A stretch of DNA of 64,000 bases from Octodonta nipae (GCA_034190945.1 CM067220.1:97265869-97329868); one strand, 5' to 3'. Shown: positions 1 to 12,125, counted from the first letter of the stretch. Translations and numbers: made by a program. Notes: generated by a model from the letters alone, not told the origin.

Positions 1-880
1 TTCAATACCATTCATACATTAAAGAAAATGGCAAAATCTATCCTCTAAACCGACGATTAATGTTGAACTGAGAATAGAAGATTGTCAGTTCATTTTGAGA
101 AAGTAATAGTTAGGATAGGAGTATTACGGGAATGATCGACAGCAGAGTTGTAGACAGCGAAGACGTGAATTATTGTGGTAATAGTATAGGTGAAATTTGT
201 GATTTTTAAAGGAAATATTTATTCTGAATTTATACGCAAATAGAGAAGTTTTAGTTTTGGTGTCAGTCAATAGTTTTAAACCCATAGAGTACTAGTAACA
301 GTGGTGTTAGAAGTGTGATTACGTGTGGATTAAAATGAAAAATGATGGATGGGACCAGTAAGGAAAATTTGATAAGAGTTATCGATAAGCTATTGGAGAA
401 ATGGGATAAGACAAAGACGCAGCAGCTTCGTGAGGAAATGCAAAAAGGTTTAATGTAAGCTTTTAATGGGAACATAAATTTGAATTAGAAAATCTTACAC
501 CCGGAACACATGATATGCAACAAAATCTTTTAGCTACTATGTAAATGAACAACACTATTAATTGAAAGTTTGTTTTTCAAATTAGGACAAAAAGCTGAAG
601 AAGTACAGAGGCAAGATGAATTATAAATTAAAAAGAAACAATTTGTACAATTAGTGCAAAGAGATATGCAAATCATCAGAGTAGTTAATCAGAAATGACA
701 GCTTATGAAATCTAATATAACTGAAATAAATGCTGAAATTAATATTCTAATAAATAAATTAAAAAAAAACGACTTCAAAATAAAATTAACTAAAAAGCAC
801 GAAATAATTTATGATACAACAATTAAATACTTTTTATGAAGTCGGTGCCGATCGAAAGTGAAAATATTTTGGGAAGTACA
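1..880. other. No clear gene; possible decayed coiled-coil coding remnant
   Basis: No intact gene is visible. On the plus strand from about 343 a short frame starts with Met and reads as a hydrophilic helix-rich peptide (about 37 residues, rich in Lys, Glu and Gln), and further frames to about 760 also read as Lys/Glu/Gln-rich, interrupted by stops. This resembles the coiled-coil part of a retroelement gag or ORF1, but low-complexity AT-rich DNA can mimic it. A short inverted motif (cgacttca near 769, tgaagtcg near 837) brackets the last part. Confidence in a coding origin is low. Confidence 0.2.
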
Positions 881-889
881 TAGATGAGT

Positions 890-1250
890 TGTACTTCGCA
901 ACTTCGCTGTTCAAATTGGCACCTTTTTATCTTTTTCCTTTTTATCCTTATTTCACCCACATAGTATATGCTACTTCGTATGGCCCTAACAATATAACAT
1001 TTTGTTATTCACCCTGCATAAATATAATTCAACTTCACCCTTTTTTATTACCTGATATATATAACTGGTTATAGTCCACTTAATATATCTTTTTCGAGCC
1101 ACCTTGTATGACATCCCCTTTATTTCAACCACATTGTATATATGCAGCTACTTACGGACCCCCTAATATACCTTTTTTCACGATTTCTTCAATACATGTA
1201 GTTCAACTACGTTCTAAGTTTTACCTATCCTATATATGGAACACCTTTTA
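890..1250 (-). repeat. Decayed tandem array, S-type, first copy
   Basis: Short phrases of the type 'ccaccttgtat', 'caccctgcataaatata' and 'accacattgtatata' recur every 40 to 60 bases. They are the reverse complement of the phrases 'tacagggtggtt' that recur between 11400 and 12125, and they are in the same orientation as those at 52975-53530. The copies are strongly diverged, so this is an old satellite or minisatellite remnant. The short open frame across it (889-1074) has no recognisable protein motif. Confidence 0.55.
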
Positions 1251-1894
1251 AAATTTCACTTTAAATATCAGTTGAATTTTTTTAAGCGAAACATGTTACA
1301 TTGGCATATTTCGTATTTTGAATGAAGCTAAGCTGATTCAAGTATCTAATATTTGTTGCATGCGGTGTATTACCCAAAATGGTAATAGTTTTTCCCCTAT
1401 ATCTGCCGTTTCTGTCAATTTATGGAGATAAAATGTATGCCACATTTTATAAGACCCAATATAAGCTTTGCAACAAAAAAAGATTATGAAGAAAATTTTT
1501 TTCTCTAAATAATATTCATAAGAAAGTTTTCCGTTTGAGTTCAACATCTGAAGACACACTGTTATAGAAACCAAATGAGAATCTCCACCTTGAAGTTGAT
1601 TAACTGACATTTATTGGGATTTATTTCCAATCAACATTTAAATTACTTCTCAACAGAACTGATGATACTATAATTTGTAATCAAGTTAAAAACTTAACAT
1701 GGAATGATTACTGTTTACGTTTTAGTTCATGTAAATCTGTTTGTGAAGAATAACTTTTTCTCTTAAAATTATTATTAATTATAAAAGAAATCGTTTGATT
1801 TATGAATACACACTGTATATACATATTAGCTCACATTTGTTTTGATTAATTCATCTTATTCCCAATCTACCACAAGTTCCGAACAATCAATACC
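1251..1894. other. Gene-free stretch
   Basis: AT-rich sequence with no recognisable coding motif, RNA or repeat boundary. Short open frames here have no family motif. Confidence 0.5.
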
Positions 1895-2340
1895 AGCAAC
1901 TGCATCTAAGGTTGTAATACTGACGAATCCACCAAAACATAGACTCTAAGTAAATAGGTAAAAAGTTTTTCCCCATTCTCTAAGAAACTATACTGACTAT
2001 GTTATTGAAAAAAATACCTGACTACTTGCGGATATCCCGGAACTAATCCAATTTCTTTTCACTTTGTCCCACGTTACGAATAAAATTTTCCAAATTTTAA
2101 TAATACCTACGCCTCCACCAAGACATATATGAGTATATGAGAATAAGTAAAAATAGTTTTTCCCCATTTTCTAAGAAACGGTACAAGCTGTGTTAATGAA
2201 AAAAATATGGGACCACTTCGCTATCCCCCTAAACTGGACTGAGTGAAACGGTTGAAATTCCTTTGGTGAACAAACATAAAAAAGCAAAAAAAATATAGAT
2301 ACAGTCGAATTGAATTGAATTTTTGAAGTCGGTTAAAAAA
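1895..2340 (+). repeat. Unclassified repeat with two diverged subunits
   Basis: Two direct subunits about 183 bases apart share a block beginning near 'ccaccaaaacatag' / 'ccaccaagacatat' and continuing through 'gtttttccccatt', 'ctaagaaac', 'tgttattgaaaaaaata' and a 'ctatcccc'-like end. The repeat finishes with 'ttttgaagtcggttaaaaaa', a tail style common in insect dispersed repeats. No coding potential is seen. Confidence 0.5.
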
Positions 2341-4976
2341 TATGTTGGATATTCTCCAAAATAAAGTCAATATGAAATCATTTCAATTCAGTGCAAAGTA
2401 CAGAGTGAACTATCCAAAATCTAGTGGAAATGGTGATTAAAAATTACCAACAAGACTTAAAAAGAGATATCAGAACACCATAAGTACTAAGAGCTCCTTT
2501 ATAGATCCAGCCATCTTTGGTGGTTGTTTCTTGTGATCCATGTACAAATGACAATTTGAAACAGTGGTTTCAACTAACGGTTTGTATATCCATCCGGAAA
2601 TTTCCTGAGATAGCAGCAACCTAGTCATCAATGGCCGAGCATTCGTTAATACCAATTTTCGGCGAATCCATGTCATTACAGACCAAGGCAGAGGTAGTGC
2701 TACAAATAGTGAACAACAGAATCCGGCATTAGTGTATATTAGCGGATATTGACGATTATTTCGTATTGGGTATGAACCTAATCCCTCACATGGATTCATG
2801 TTTGCCCCAAGATACGCAATCATTGTGTTGAAAACCAGATTTCCGGGTCGAAATTATTATTGGACAGTTAGATAGAAATTTTGGGAACTGCGTTGGAATG
2901 GTGGATTTGGGCAATTAGCTTATGATTATTGGTTAGACGGCCTATAGTTAAAACCGGACCAGACATACCAAGTTGAGTTCTGAATATGTCAAACATCGAA
3001 CTACGAATTGCCAATGGTGAAGAAATAGCTTTAATTCATCGGATGTTAAGATCATATAGAGAAGCTGTTTGAAAGTGAAAAGAACAGTAACAATCAAACG
3101 TCAAGGGTTCACCAATAAAAACAAGACACATTACGAACATGCCTAATTAAAAAATGGAGCCTGCAGTTGCAAATAATAAGAAATTGGGAAAAGTCTATAT
3201 ACAGATAAACTTATTAGGCATCACAGAATGAAATAATAAGTTTAGACTGCATTAATAGTCAATCCTCGATTTATGATGATCCCCTAAATAAAAGCCCTAA
3301 AACTTCATTATATATGATACTTGGAATGGAGAAGAGAGAATACAATAACAATAATACGATTAAACAGTGATTTTCAGAGCCGTCCATAAACCAAGGAAGT
3401 TTCCGAAATGAAAATATAACTATATCAGAAATCTAGGTAGTATATCTTAGTATCAGAAAGCTAACAACAGACATGCAATGATAAAATCACATATTTTATT
3501 GTCATTCTTTTCATTAGTTATGAGTAATGATTTTTTTCCCAACCCTCCCTTGCAAAGAAATTCGGTTCTTAACCATCACCCACCTTGTATCGAATTTCAC
3601 TAAATCCGCCACTGTGCCTCAATCATCTCGAAATTTTTGGGCAAGTATCGCAAAGATAGGTTTTTATTTCGAGGATTCCAACATATTCCTTCAGAAATAA
3701 AACCAGTTGTTTCTCGGTGTTTTACAGCTCTATGAAGCAACATATCAAGATTTAAAATCTCAATAAATATATTTTTTGTACGTTTATGACGCCATGAAAT
3801 AAAAGTATCGACGGGTGAATCCTACGTTTTATTGAACTTCAGCGAAGACTTTTACTGGTCATAAATTATGCGTATGGCAAGCTTGAGGTCTTATATTTTA
3901 CATGTGTTATTCATTACATTGTATGTTGTACAAGTTGTGTAAGGAACTGGATCAAGCCAGTTAAAGCTGATATAAAAATATGTCTATAAAATAAGGTTCA
4001 CTTTTGGATAATTTGGAAATTATTTAAACTTTTTTTCTCAAAAAATTATTAACTGTCTTCCAAGTAGAACTAAAAAGTTGAAAATAATTACGTCCAAAAA
4101 ATAATAGTATACTGTACAATAAATAGCAGCTAAACTGTGGCTCCTATGCACAATTTAACGAATGTAAACAATAATTTTGTACAAATTAATTACCTACCTC
4201 TATAGTATATTTGTGAAGTCGCTGCCACGCAAACCTGATATCCAGCATGGCTTACATATGCACTACTTCAACAAACTTAATTGTTACTTGGCTAATTTTG
4301 CGTTCGGTTATCAATTTATTACTGTTTTAAGTTCTTATTTATACAACAGGACTTAGTATGTTTTTATATAATGGGCTCAAACTCTACCTACCTACATCAA
4401 GGGTTTCTGTGGGGTCTAAGTATTTTGCTATTTATTTCAATTCATAGATGAATTGTCGTGACGGCTAATGTATAAAAATTTGTTACTAGCAGACAATTTA
4501 ATTTTTTTTTGTAAATATTAAACGTACTGCAGATTACTATTTTCTACAAGAAAATGTGATTACTATTAGCGATTATTATCGTTTACAAAGGAAAAAGGTC
4601 GTCTAGATATCTTCCATGAAAGAGAAAAATTATGATTTTGATGTTTGATTTGAAAAAAATTAGATTTATTAAATATATTAATCAGAAATTGGAATAGCCA
4701 GTAAATTATGTGTTATTATATTTAGCAACTGTAAATCGTCTTATCGCAAAGATACTTTAAGTGTACTTCTTTGGTACCCTCTTGATTACAAAATACTTTG
4801 ATCGCTTGACAAAAAATTTATAATTATCATATGTATTCTTTGTCACTGTCAAAATTTTTTGACAAACAGCACAATCCACATCAGTGCGAAAATTTTTTGA
4901 AAATACCTCGAAAGGCTCAACAAAACGATTGACAACGTTGATAAGTATAACACTATACCATACCATACACTATTTA
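2341..4976. other. Gene-free stretch with a doubtful integrase-like remnant
   Basis: No clear gene. On the plus strand at about 2625-2690 one frame reads AFVNTNFRRIHVITDQGR, which loosely resembles the segment of Gypsy-type integrases before the second catalytic Asp (ITTDQGRQFES type). The flanks do not extend this convincingly, so it is recorded only as a hint. The longer antisense frame at 2470-2823 has no family motif and looks like its shadow. Confidence 0.25.
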
Positions 4977-5215
4977 TATACAGGAATAATGGTTGATCAT
5001 TTTAAGACATCTCTTTATCTCAGAATAACTGTCAGGAAGAATTTCTGTACGGACAGCCAGTAATCCGGGCAATTTTACGAAATTGCCTTACTACACTTTT
5101 TTCTCCAAATACGATTTTAAATACTTATCTGTTGCAGGAAAAATTTTGAGGAGAGAAAACCCCAATGAACAGACAAATTAATACAAGATCTCCTCAACAA
5201 TCTTTTCGAAATTAC
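4977..5215 (+). repeat. Single arm of the C-type foldback repeat
   Basis: The sequence beginning 'tatatacaggaataatggtt' matches, with divergence, each arm of the inverted repeat at 24890-25530. Shared landmarks in order are 'ggttgatcat', 'gaagaatttctgta', 'ccgggcaattt', 'aaattgc', 'ttctcca', 'acttatct' and 'gagagaaaaccccaatga'. No inverted partner is seen next to this copy, so it is a solo arm or a half element. Confidence 0.65.
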
Positions 5216-5946
5216 TTAAGTATTTAATTGTTTGTTGCATAATGTTTAACTGATTATTCATTATACTAATTGAGGGCGGATTATACTCAAATAATTGCTA
5301 AAGTTTTCTTGAAAAGTTGTAAAATTTCGTCATCAGTTAAATTGAGACACACTCGATACATAGTCTTTATAGTTACGGTATCTATTTTAAATCTTAAAAA
5401 CGTGAATATAGAAAAACTCTCTCTGTTGATATCCACTTTAATACTAATACAAAATCATATTGGATTGTTAATCGCTTGAGTGTCATTTTGCAATGTCGAA
5501 TAATGTGTTTTACTATCATATATTATTATTACGATGGGAATTACGAACCATAGAATTTTATTTCTGTCAACATTATGGGATGAACTACATGGCACTTTAA
5601 TCACACGTTGTTATGTGACGTAATAGAATAGAAAAATTTAATTGAATACTGCATTATAATAGAAATCGGTAACGGTGTATGGATCATAATTAAGTTATAG
5701 GATAAACCTCGTTCTCTCATTATTAGGTAAATTATATTAAATTATGTTAGTTTAGATAATATAAGCATTTGCAGTTTTCAACGGCTCAATAATTTTGTAA
5801 GGAATCTGCAGTTGAATTTTGTGGTGGGATCATAATATGGGCAACGTTATGGATGATATGAGTGACTGAACATTTATGTCCCTTTTAAATACAACAATAT
5901 TATATATAATACTATAAAATTAATTCTGCACGTTGTACGTCAAGAA
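5216..5946. other. Gene-free stretch
   Basis: AT-rich DNA without a recognisable gene or repeat. The short frame at 5270-5479 has no protein family motif. Confidence 0.5.
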
Positions 5947-5954
5947 CCGTCAAG

Positions 5955-6802
5955 TAGAGATGAGCTTATAAGCGATTTTCAAGTCACCAGTATACCGGTC
6001 ACAGTGACTTACAAGTCACCGTTTTTCTAAACAGTGACCGAGGTCGCTGTTTCAATGTCTGTATTGGTGTAATGTTTTAAGTTAATCAAAATCAAATAGG
6101 ATGAGGGTAGGTCGTATGAGCGTTCCCGTTCAAAGATTTTTTAGTATCAGACGAGTGCAAGATCAGCCACGGTTCAATGTGGCTGATCTTGCACTCGTGC
6201 AGTACTGCTAATAATTAATAATTACAGAAACGGGGGGATGATTCGTTTTCATGTGCTTTTTCATGTTAGAATTTGTTGTTTTATAAAAAAAATCTAAAAA
6301 ATATTGCATTTCGCATAGTGAACAAGATCAGTCGAAAAAACTGTTAAATCTCAATTGTTTTTCGACGTTTAGAAGCATTTTTTCCAGTTTTTTTAACCGA
6401 CTCACAAAAACTAATAGAATTGAAAATATAAAATAGTGTTTGATATATCTAATTTGACTTAAAACAAAAACTCAAACCAATTAAAATAACATATTTAATG
6501 CAAAACTAGATATACAAGACACACACCGACGACATGTGAAAAAAACGTTTGTTGTTTGTACCGTCGCCGGTAGAACAAACACCATCTCAAGACGATACGA
6601 CTACACGAGGTACCATGCAGCGGGCACGCAGTTACCCAATTTACTGCCTTGCATAGAATTAGGCCGCTGCCTGGGGTCACCGGCTGTGGTCGCTGGCTGT
6701 GGTCGCCGGTAGAACAATAACGATCCCATGAAAATACACTGTACAAGGATTACGTAGGTCCGTGCGTGAAAGTCACCGGTAGAGAAATATCGCCCATCAC
6801 TA
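5955..6802. mobile_element. Non-autonomous hAT-type DNA transposon
   Basis: The element is bounded by identical 8-bp direct repeats (ccgtcaag at 5947-5954 and 6803-6810), the target-site duplication length typical of hAT transposons. Its ends are short imperfect inverted repeats: tagagatgagc on the left and, read inward from the right, tagtgatgggc, which fits the hAT end style. Subterminal repeats of the 'gtcaccggta' / 'gtcgccggtagaacaa' type occur at both ends, as expected for transposase binding sites. No transposase frame is present, so it must be mobilised in trans. Overlapping antisense frames near the right end are formed by these subterminal repeats and are not genes. At 848 bp it is a large MITE. 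Confidence 0.85.
6151..6198. repeat. Perfect 20-bp hairpin inside the hAT-type element
   Basis: The arms 6151-6170 and 6179-6198 are exact reverse complements, separated by the 8-base loop ggttcaat. The flanking bases on each side do not pair. A perfect stem in an otherwise diverged region stands out. It could be a transposase-binding or cruciform site, a small-RNA hairpin, or a recent local fold-back duplication. Confidence 0.9.
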
Positions 6803-6810
6803 CCGTCAAG

Positions 6811-8688
6811 AGAATATCTCATGCATTAATGGTTATACATATAATGAAATTTTGAATGAATAGGTGCGTTCTTGGTTCAGGAAGTGTATTAGGTCAGACA
6901 TGTGCAAATGATGTGGAGGCGTAAGTATATCTTTGTAACTTAGGCTTTGCCAATTTACTTCTGCATTCAGAGCATTCACTTTCAAGATATCAACAGCAAC
7001 AATTTATTTGTGTATGTTGATTTTGATAAATAATAGTGTCATTACTCGTGCTCTTTATACACAATGGTTCAATATTTCCTAACATATCTGAATTTGATTT
7101 TTATCAAACGTCTTTTTGGACTCTCTGTGCACTATTTTTAATCTCAATGTATATTATAAGTCAAGTTAGGAGTTACTATTTTGAACTCGCGATATTGTTT
7201 TATACATATATATTTTTTTTAAAGGAAGAAAATGTAGAATGTAGAACAAATGTTATTTGTAAGATCGTTATTGGCTTAGTTTGAATAATAGCATACAAGT
7301 GTTTTTTCAAAACATGTATTTAGAAAAACTAAAAACTAAATTATTTGATACTTTGCTGTTGTAAAAAAAATACATCTGGTCTGCATAAGGATAATTGCGA
7401 AACGTCTCCAAAACCAACATTTATGTCTCTTTGAGGAGAAAAAAAGTCTGTCCCCAATTTGACAAAAAAATAACAAAAAAACTGAGATAGATTTGTATTG
7501 CTTTTTAATTTGACGTAATAGACATGCTATATTTCTTAAATTTTGGCTGATATGTATACCTTTGTTGTGTATGCACATTATGAAAATTCTGACTTGTTCT
7601 AGTTTATAGTATTGTAGAGATTTAAAACTTTAAATTTAATTGAAAAATGTTTTCTGTAAAGGACAACACGAAATGTCTGCAGTTTTGCAAAAATACTTTA
7701 ATACGGTGGTCTAAATTACAAATTTTAAATAAGCAAAGATCTGCATAACAGTTTAATTAAATTATAAAATTATAAATGTTCACTGTCATAGTTATAGTCT
7801 TGTTCATCCCCATTAATTATAAGTTGCTTTACTAATTTGACCAACTTCCTTCTAGTCCGGGACGCCAACAAATATTGGTTGAATGATCTTCAACCAATAC
7901 TTAGGCCATGGTCATATCAAAGAATAAATTATTTAGTCCGGACAAAAAATTATCACATTGTCAAAGAATGTACTTGACAAACTAAATATAAAATAGGTAA
8001 AACTATATATTATGATACTGATAGCTGGGCAACGGTGACCTTTATACTTATAATATATTGGTATTAAGGTTAACTAAAGATAGCCACGTAATAAAATGAA
8101 ATCGATTTATCAGAGAATACGCGAAACCACAATTCTGTCGCCTTCCGACTAACATAAATCCGTGTTGAAATATTCCTAACCCTAACTCACTGAGATCCAA
8201 TCATTAGCAGTTGCAGGATAATCATCACAATCGATAAGCTGCATAAATAATACGTTTAAAAATAGAAAATTCAAATTTTATTCTGATTTCCGAACAATAA
8301 CGTTTTAAACTTATTTATCCATCAATACAAAGATGAATTACACGTCAGAAATAAACACAGAAATATTTACAAACGAGTATAAAAATATACAAGAAGAGTT
8401 TGGAACTAAATAATTAATTTAAACATTTGACATCATATTTCAGGAACAGATTTTGTATTAAGCTTATGGAAGAATTAAAAATGTCAAATTTCATAGACGC
8501 AAATTTTCTCACACATAATAAAGATAATAAGTTTTAAGAAAAAAGTTAGCTTATTCGTCTTTCACACATCCATATTCATATTCTCGTAATACATACATAC
8601 AATCATTTAAAAAATAAGAGACAATTTCAAAAATGTCCCAGTACGAATTTAGATATATCTAATCTAATACTATAATACAAGCAATGTT

Positions 8689-8690
<2 letters not shown>
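6811..8690. other. Gene-free stretch
   Basis: About 1.9 kb of AT-rich DNA. The open frames at 7036-7284 and 7336-7578 are rich in aromatic and hydrophobic residues, as random AT-rich frames are, and show no family motif. No repeat boundary was recognised. Confidence 0.5.
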
Positions 8691-8735
<45 letters not shown>

Positions 8736-10766
8736 TCTACCAGTTTACACGTCCTATCCAAAGGTTTCAATTTCGCAGTGACGCCGAAAACTATCCCAAC
8801 TGAAAGAATCATTTCTCAAGTTGAGGTAGCTTTGGTTGAACTAACAGATATTGAGGCTGAAGATACTCGTCAAGACATTGCTAGAGTACTCCGCACATCA
8901 AAGCCACCAAAATCAAACCTAACTTCTAACGAAAGACATGCACTAAAACAACTACGTAACAACGATGACATAACTATTCTTCCTGCCGACAAAGGTAACG
9001 CGACTGTTCTTCTCAATACTAAGGACTATGTTCACAAGATGAATTCCCTACTCCACACTGCAGACTACGAAATAATAAACAATAATCCTACTACTTACTT
9101 AGAGAAAAAGACTAAGGAAATCATCAACAGGACACAACTTCCTCTTGACATTAAAAAGATCATCATTCCTCGTGAAAAGTCTTCTAAAATTCCGAAAATT
9201 TACGGACTACCCAAAATTCATAAGCCGGACATTCCTCTTAGACCCATTGTCAGTTCGGTACAATCCCCGACCCAAGAATTAGCCCGGTACTTAGCCAAAA
9301 CCCTTCAACCTCTAGCCGAGCAAGCATCCTCGTACGTAAAGAACTCTTCTTCCTTCCTAGATATCCTAAGTGGTTACAGAATTTCAGAAAATGACATCCT
9401 AGTTAGCTTCGATGTTGTATCTCTTTTCACCAATGTCCCCATTTCAGAAACGTTAGATATTATAAAAACAAAATACAATATCTCTTCTGACATTATCAAA
9501 CTTGTACAACACTGTTCCTCTAACACTTATTTTTCATTTCAAAACACTCTGTTCAAACAAGTCCGTGGGGCCCCCATGGGTTCACCTCTTTCTCCAGTGC
9601 TTGCCAACATTTTCATGGAACAAATCGAAACCCAGGCCCTAAACTCGTCTAATTTAAAACCTTCCTGTTGGCTTAGATATGTAGATGATACTTTTGTCAT
9701 TTGGCCTCATGGCAGAGATTCATTAGACTTCTTCCTACAACACCTCAATGGTATACATTCTAATATACAATTTACAATGGAAATCGAGTCCGATTCTTCT
9801 CTCCCGTTTCTTGATGTCCTCATAACAAAAACCAACAATGACAGATTCTCACATACCGTCTATAGAAAACCAACCCATACCAATCGATACTTAAATGCCC
9901 AATCACACCACCACCCTGCCCAATTGAGTTCTGTAATGAAATCTTTGACTCTCAGATCTATTCGTTTAACAGATATTGACAATAGACAAAACGAACTTAA
10001 TAATCTTCAACAAATCCTTCTACAAAACGGTTATCATCCGGACCACATTGCGCGTATAATTCATCAATCTCAACAACCCCCAATCACACCAACCCCGTCA
10101 GAAACAGAACAACAACATCAAAAAGCCGTACTTCCATACATTCGAGGAGTCACTGACAAAATAGCACGGATTTTACAAAGACATCAAATAAAGACTATCT
10201 TCAACACCACTCAAACTATAGGCAACTTAACCGGTAACCCCAAAGACAAAGTACCTAACGAGGATCGAGGAGTTTACGAAATCTCATGTCGCGATTGCCC
10301 ACAAAGCTACATCGGTCGTACCAACAGGCGCGTTAACCATCGAGTATATGAACACTCTCTGTCAGTTCGTAAAAAAGATCCGACTTCAGCTCTCGCGCAT
10401 CACCATATCCAAACAGGGCACTCTATCAACTTCGAGGACAGTAGGACTATCATATCTCTCAATTCTCTTAGGGCATCCACTATTCGCGAAGCTATCGAAA
10501 TAGAAAAAAGACCTCTCTGTCTAAATAGACGCGATGACAGTACTCGCCTTCCCACAGCTTGGACCTCCGTAATTGCCAGATTAAACAAAGCAGACACGCC
10601 CACCAATACCCAACCAATCACAACACAGCCTCATCACGTGACATCTTCTTCTAACCCAGCGCTACCTATAAATAAAAGAAGCAGAGCAGACTCAAATTCA
10701 GTTCAGTTACCTAGTGACTCTTGGGGAGTAGGCAGATTGAGGCCCCGAGTTCGATCTAGACTCTGA
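8688..10766 (+). CDS. Penelope-like reverse transcriptase with GIY-YIG endonuclease (5' partial)
   Basis: The protein copies RNA into DNA and carries a nicking domain for insertion; Penelope-like enzymes are related to telomerase. The 692-residue frame has no stop. The first 15 or so residues (a Tyr-Ile run) are microsatellite, so the nominal Met is not the true start and N-terminal sequence is missing. Reverse transcriptase motifs are LPKIHKPDIPLRPIVSS (about 173-190), SFDVVSLFTNVP with catalytic Asp242, GAPMGSPLSP (294-303) and YVDD (331-334, Asp333 and Asp334 as catalytic acids). The linker LPYIRGVTDKIARIL precedes the GIY-YIG domain, with GVY at 528-530, YIG at 541-543 and a downstream RRVNHRVYEH with the conserved Arg and His. 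The last 90 residues are Ser/Thr/Pro-rich with a KRSR basic patch. It is the best-preserved gene in the window; without its 5' end it is probably not autonomous. Confidence 0.93.
8691..8731. repeat. (TA)n microsatellite at the 5' border of the Penelope-like element
   Basis: About 40 bases of uninterrupted TA dinucleotides. The Penelope-like coding frame emerges directly from it, which marks the 5' truncation point of that element. Confidence 0.95.
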
Positions 10767-10870
10767 AACTCTTTTTCACTTTTGTCTCTTGATAATGGCT
10801 CCGAAGCAGGAGTCGAAACGTCGAGTATTCAATAAATTCAGACGCGGTTCTCACCCGGAACCTAGCTTAG

Positions 10871-10875
<5 letters not shown>
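8732..10875 (+). mobile_element. Penelope-like retroelement, 5'-truncated, coding part intact
   Basis: The element spans from the (TA)n tract at 8691-8731 to a second (TA)n tract at about 10873-10905. It holds one long reverse transcriptase plus GIY-YIG frame and a 105-base tail with a hammerhead-like motif. Fragments of the same family occur at 24109-24424 (part of the GIY-YIG end) and 35679-35752 (the tail, opposite strand). No 5' pseudo-LTR is seen, so the copy is incomplete even though the frame is open. Confidence 0.9.
10789..10836 (+). ncRNA. Hammerhead-like ribozyme motif in the Penelope tail
   Basis: Twenty-two bases after the stop codon comes ttgataa (10789-10795), resembling the hammerhead CUGANGA box with two changes. 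It is followed by a six-pair stem ggctcc/ggagtc with one G-U pair (10797-10802 and 10809-10814, loop gaagca) and then gaaac (10815-10819), the second core box. cgtc here can pair with gacg near 10841 as a possible stem III. Hammerhead motifs are known from Penelope-type terminal repeats; the box changes suggest this copy may be inactive. Confidence 0.45.

Positions 10876-10905
<30 letters not shown>
10873..10905. repeat. (TA)n microsatellite at the 3' border of the Penelope-like element
   Basis: Pure TA repeat right after the Penelope tail. With the tract at 8691 it brackets the whole element. Confidence 0.95.
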
Positions 10906-10907
<2 letters not shown>

Positions 10908-11340
10908 GTAATTGAGTTCTGGAAAACGGCTCTAACGATTTCGATGAAACTTTCGCATGCATTTGGAAGTTTCGATGGATAGAAATCGATTGGTGAGGGT
11001 CTCATCTTTGGGAAAAACCATTTTACAGAGAAATTAAGTTATTAAAAAATTTATTGACAGTTTGTGACAATCAAGGCGGCGACTTAGTAATTTCAAGGTG
11101 TTCAAAACAGGGTGATTTGGTAACCTACGTAAGAGTGATTCCTGTTGTAAAAATTCTTTTAATACAGGGTGATTTGTTGACCTATTTGAGATTGAAACTT
11201 TTTTTAAACATTCTTTCAATAAAAATTGTGTTTGTATGTTCCGAACATGTAACTATTTTATGCCTTCGTCATATTTTCCTAGTATTATATTTTTATACCT
11301 ACACATTTCAAGTTTTCAAGGAGAAAAAATTAGCAGGGTA
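10906..11340 (+). repeat. Unclassified dispersed repeat with short direct units
   Basis: Contains two clear copies of 'acagggtgatttg' (near 11108 and 11165), each followed by 'gacct/aaccta' and each preceded by 'attctttt' or similar, spaced about 58 bases. Upstream, 'ggaaaacggctctaacgatt' reads like the end of a dispersed insect repeat. Frames across it have no protein motif. Confidence 0.4.
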
Positions 11341-11399
11341 GGCAATTTTTGGATGAGTAAGATCTCATGATTTCGCATGTTAATTTGATGCATATAATA

Positions 11400-12125
11400 T
11401 GAATTGGTGGTGTAAAATTATAATTATACAGGGTCTTTAAAAATATGTTAGATGACCCATAAGAGTTGATATGCAGGATGGTTAAAATATAGCGTCAAAT
11501 GAAAGTATGGCTAGAAAAAAGCGAGAAAAAATAATTGTGTAGGGTACCTCATATGCAGATGGAAATTAATGACATACAGGGCAGAGCAAAAGTATTGTTA
11601 TGCAGGTCGCTAAAAAAATGTTAATAGAATGTTTTACCTATAGGGTAGCTTATTAGCATTTGGATTTACAGAGTGGTTGCAATATAGGATGTACTGGAAT
11701 TATATATAAAAAAGGTGGTTAAAAAAAATACAATAGGTAGCCATAAACAAATGCATATACTGGGTAGCTAAAACATATAGTGGTATGAAATTATAGTTAT
11801 ACAGTGTGAATTAAAATATGTTATATTAGGTAGCCTGTAAAAGGTTGCATATATAGGGTGGAGCGGAAATATAGTTATACAAACTGTTTAGAAAAAAAAA
11901 TGAGAGAATTTGGCCAAAAGCGGTCGCATATACAGGGTTGTTGGAATATGGAATCAAGTGGAATTGTAGTGTGATTAAAAAATGTTAGAAAAAAATGTTT
12001 GGGTCGGTTTTTCATAAGAAGTTGCATATATATGATGGTTGACATATAGGGGGGAGTTGAATTGTAGTAACACCATGTAAATAAGAAATGTAAGAAAAAA
12101 ATATTGTTAGGGAGTTTAAATTAGT
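11400..12125 (+). repeat. Decayed tandem array, S-type, second copy (opposite orientation)
   Basis: Phrases such as 'tatacagggt', 'tagggtagct', 'acagagtggttgcaatata', 'gcatatactgggtagct', 'atatagggtggagcggaaata' and 'acagggttgttggaatatg' recur at roughly 40-base intervals, often alternating with 'attatagttatac' and 'aaaaatgttag'. This is an old satellite whose unit seems to be about 85-90 bases with two internal half-units. It is the reverse complement of the arrays at 890-1250 and 52975-53530. Confidence 0.6.

Noticed and set aside
2470..2823. 117-codon minus frame as a gene
   Set aside because: No motif; the opposite strand shows a weak integrase-like phrase, and the frame is more likely a shadow.
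6495..6822. Overlapping antisense frames of 73-83 codons as possible genes
   Set aside because: They are formed by the subterminal repeats of the hAT-type element and have no domain.
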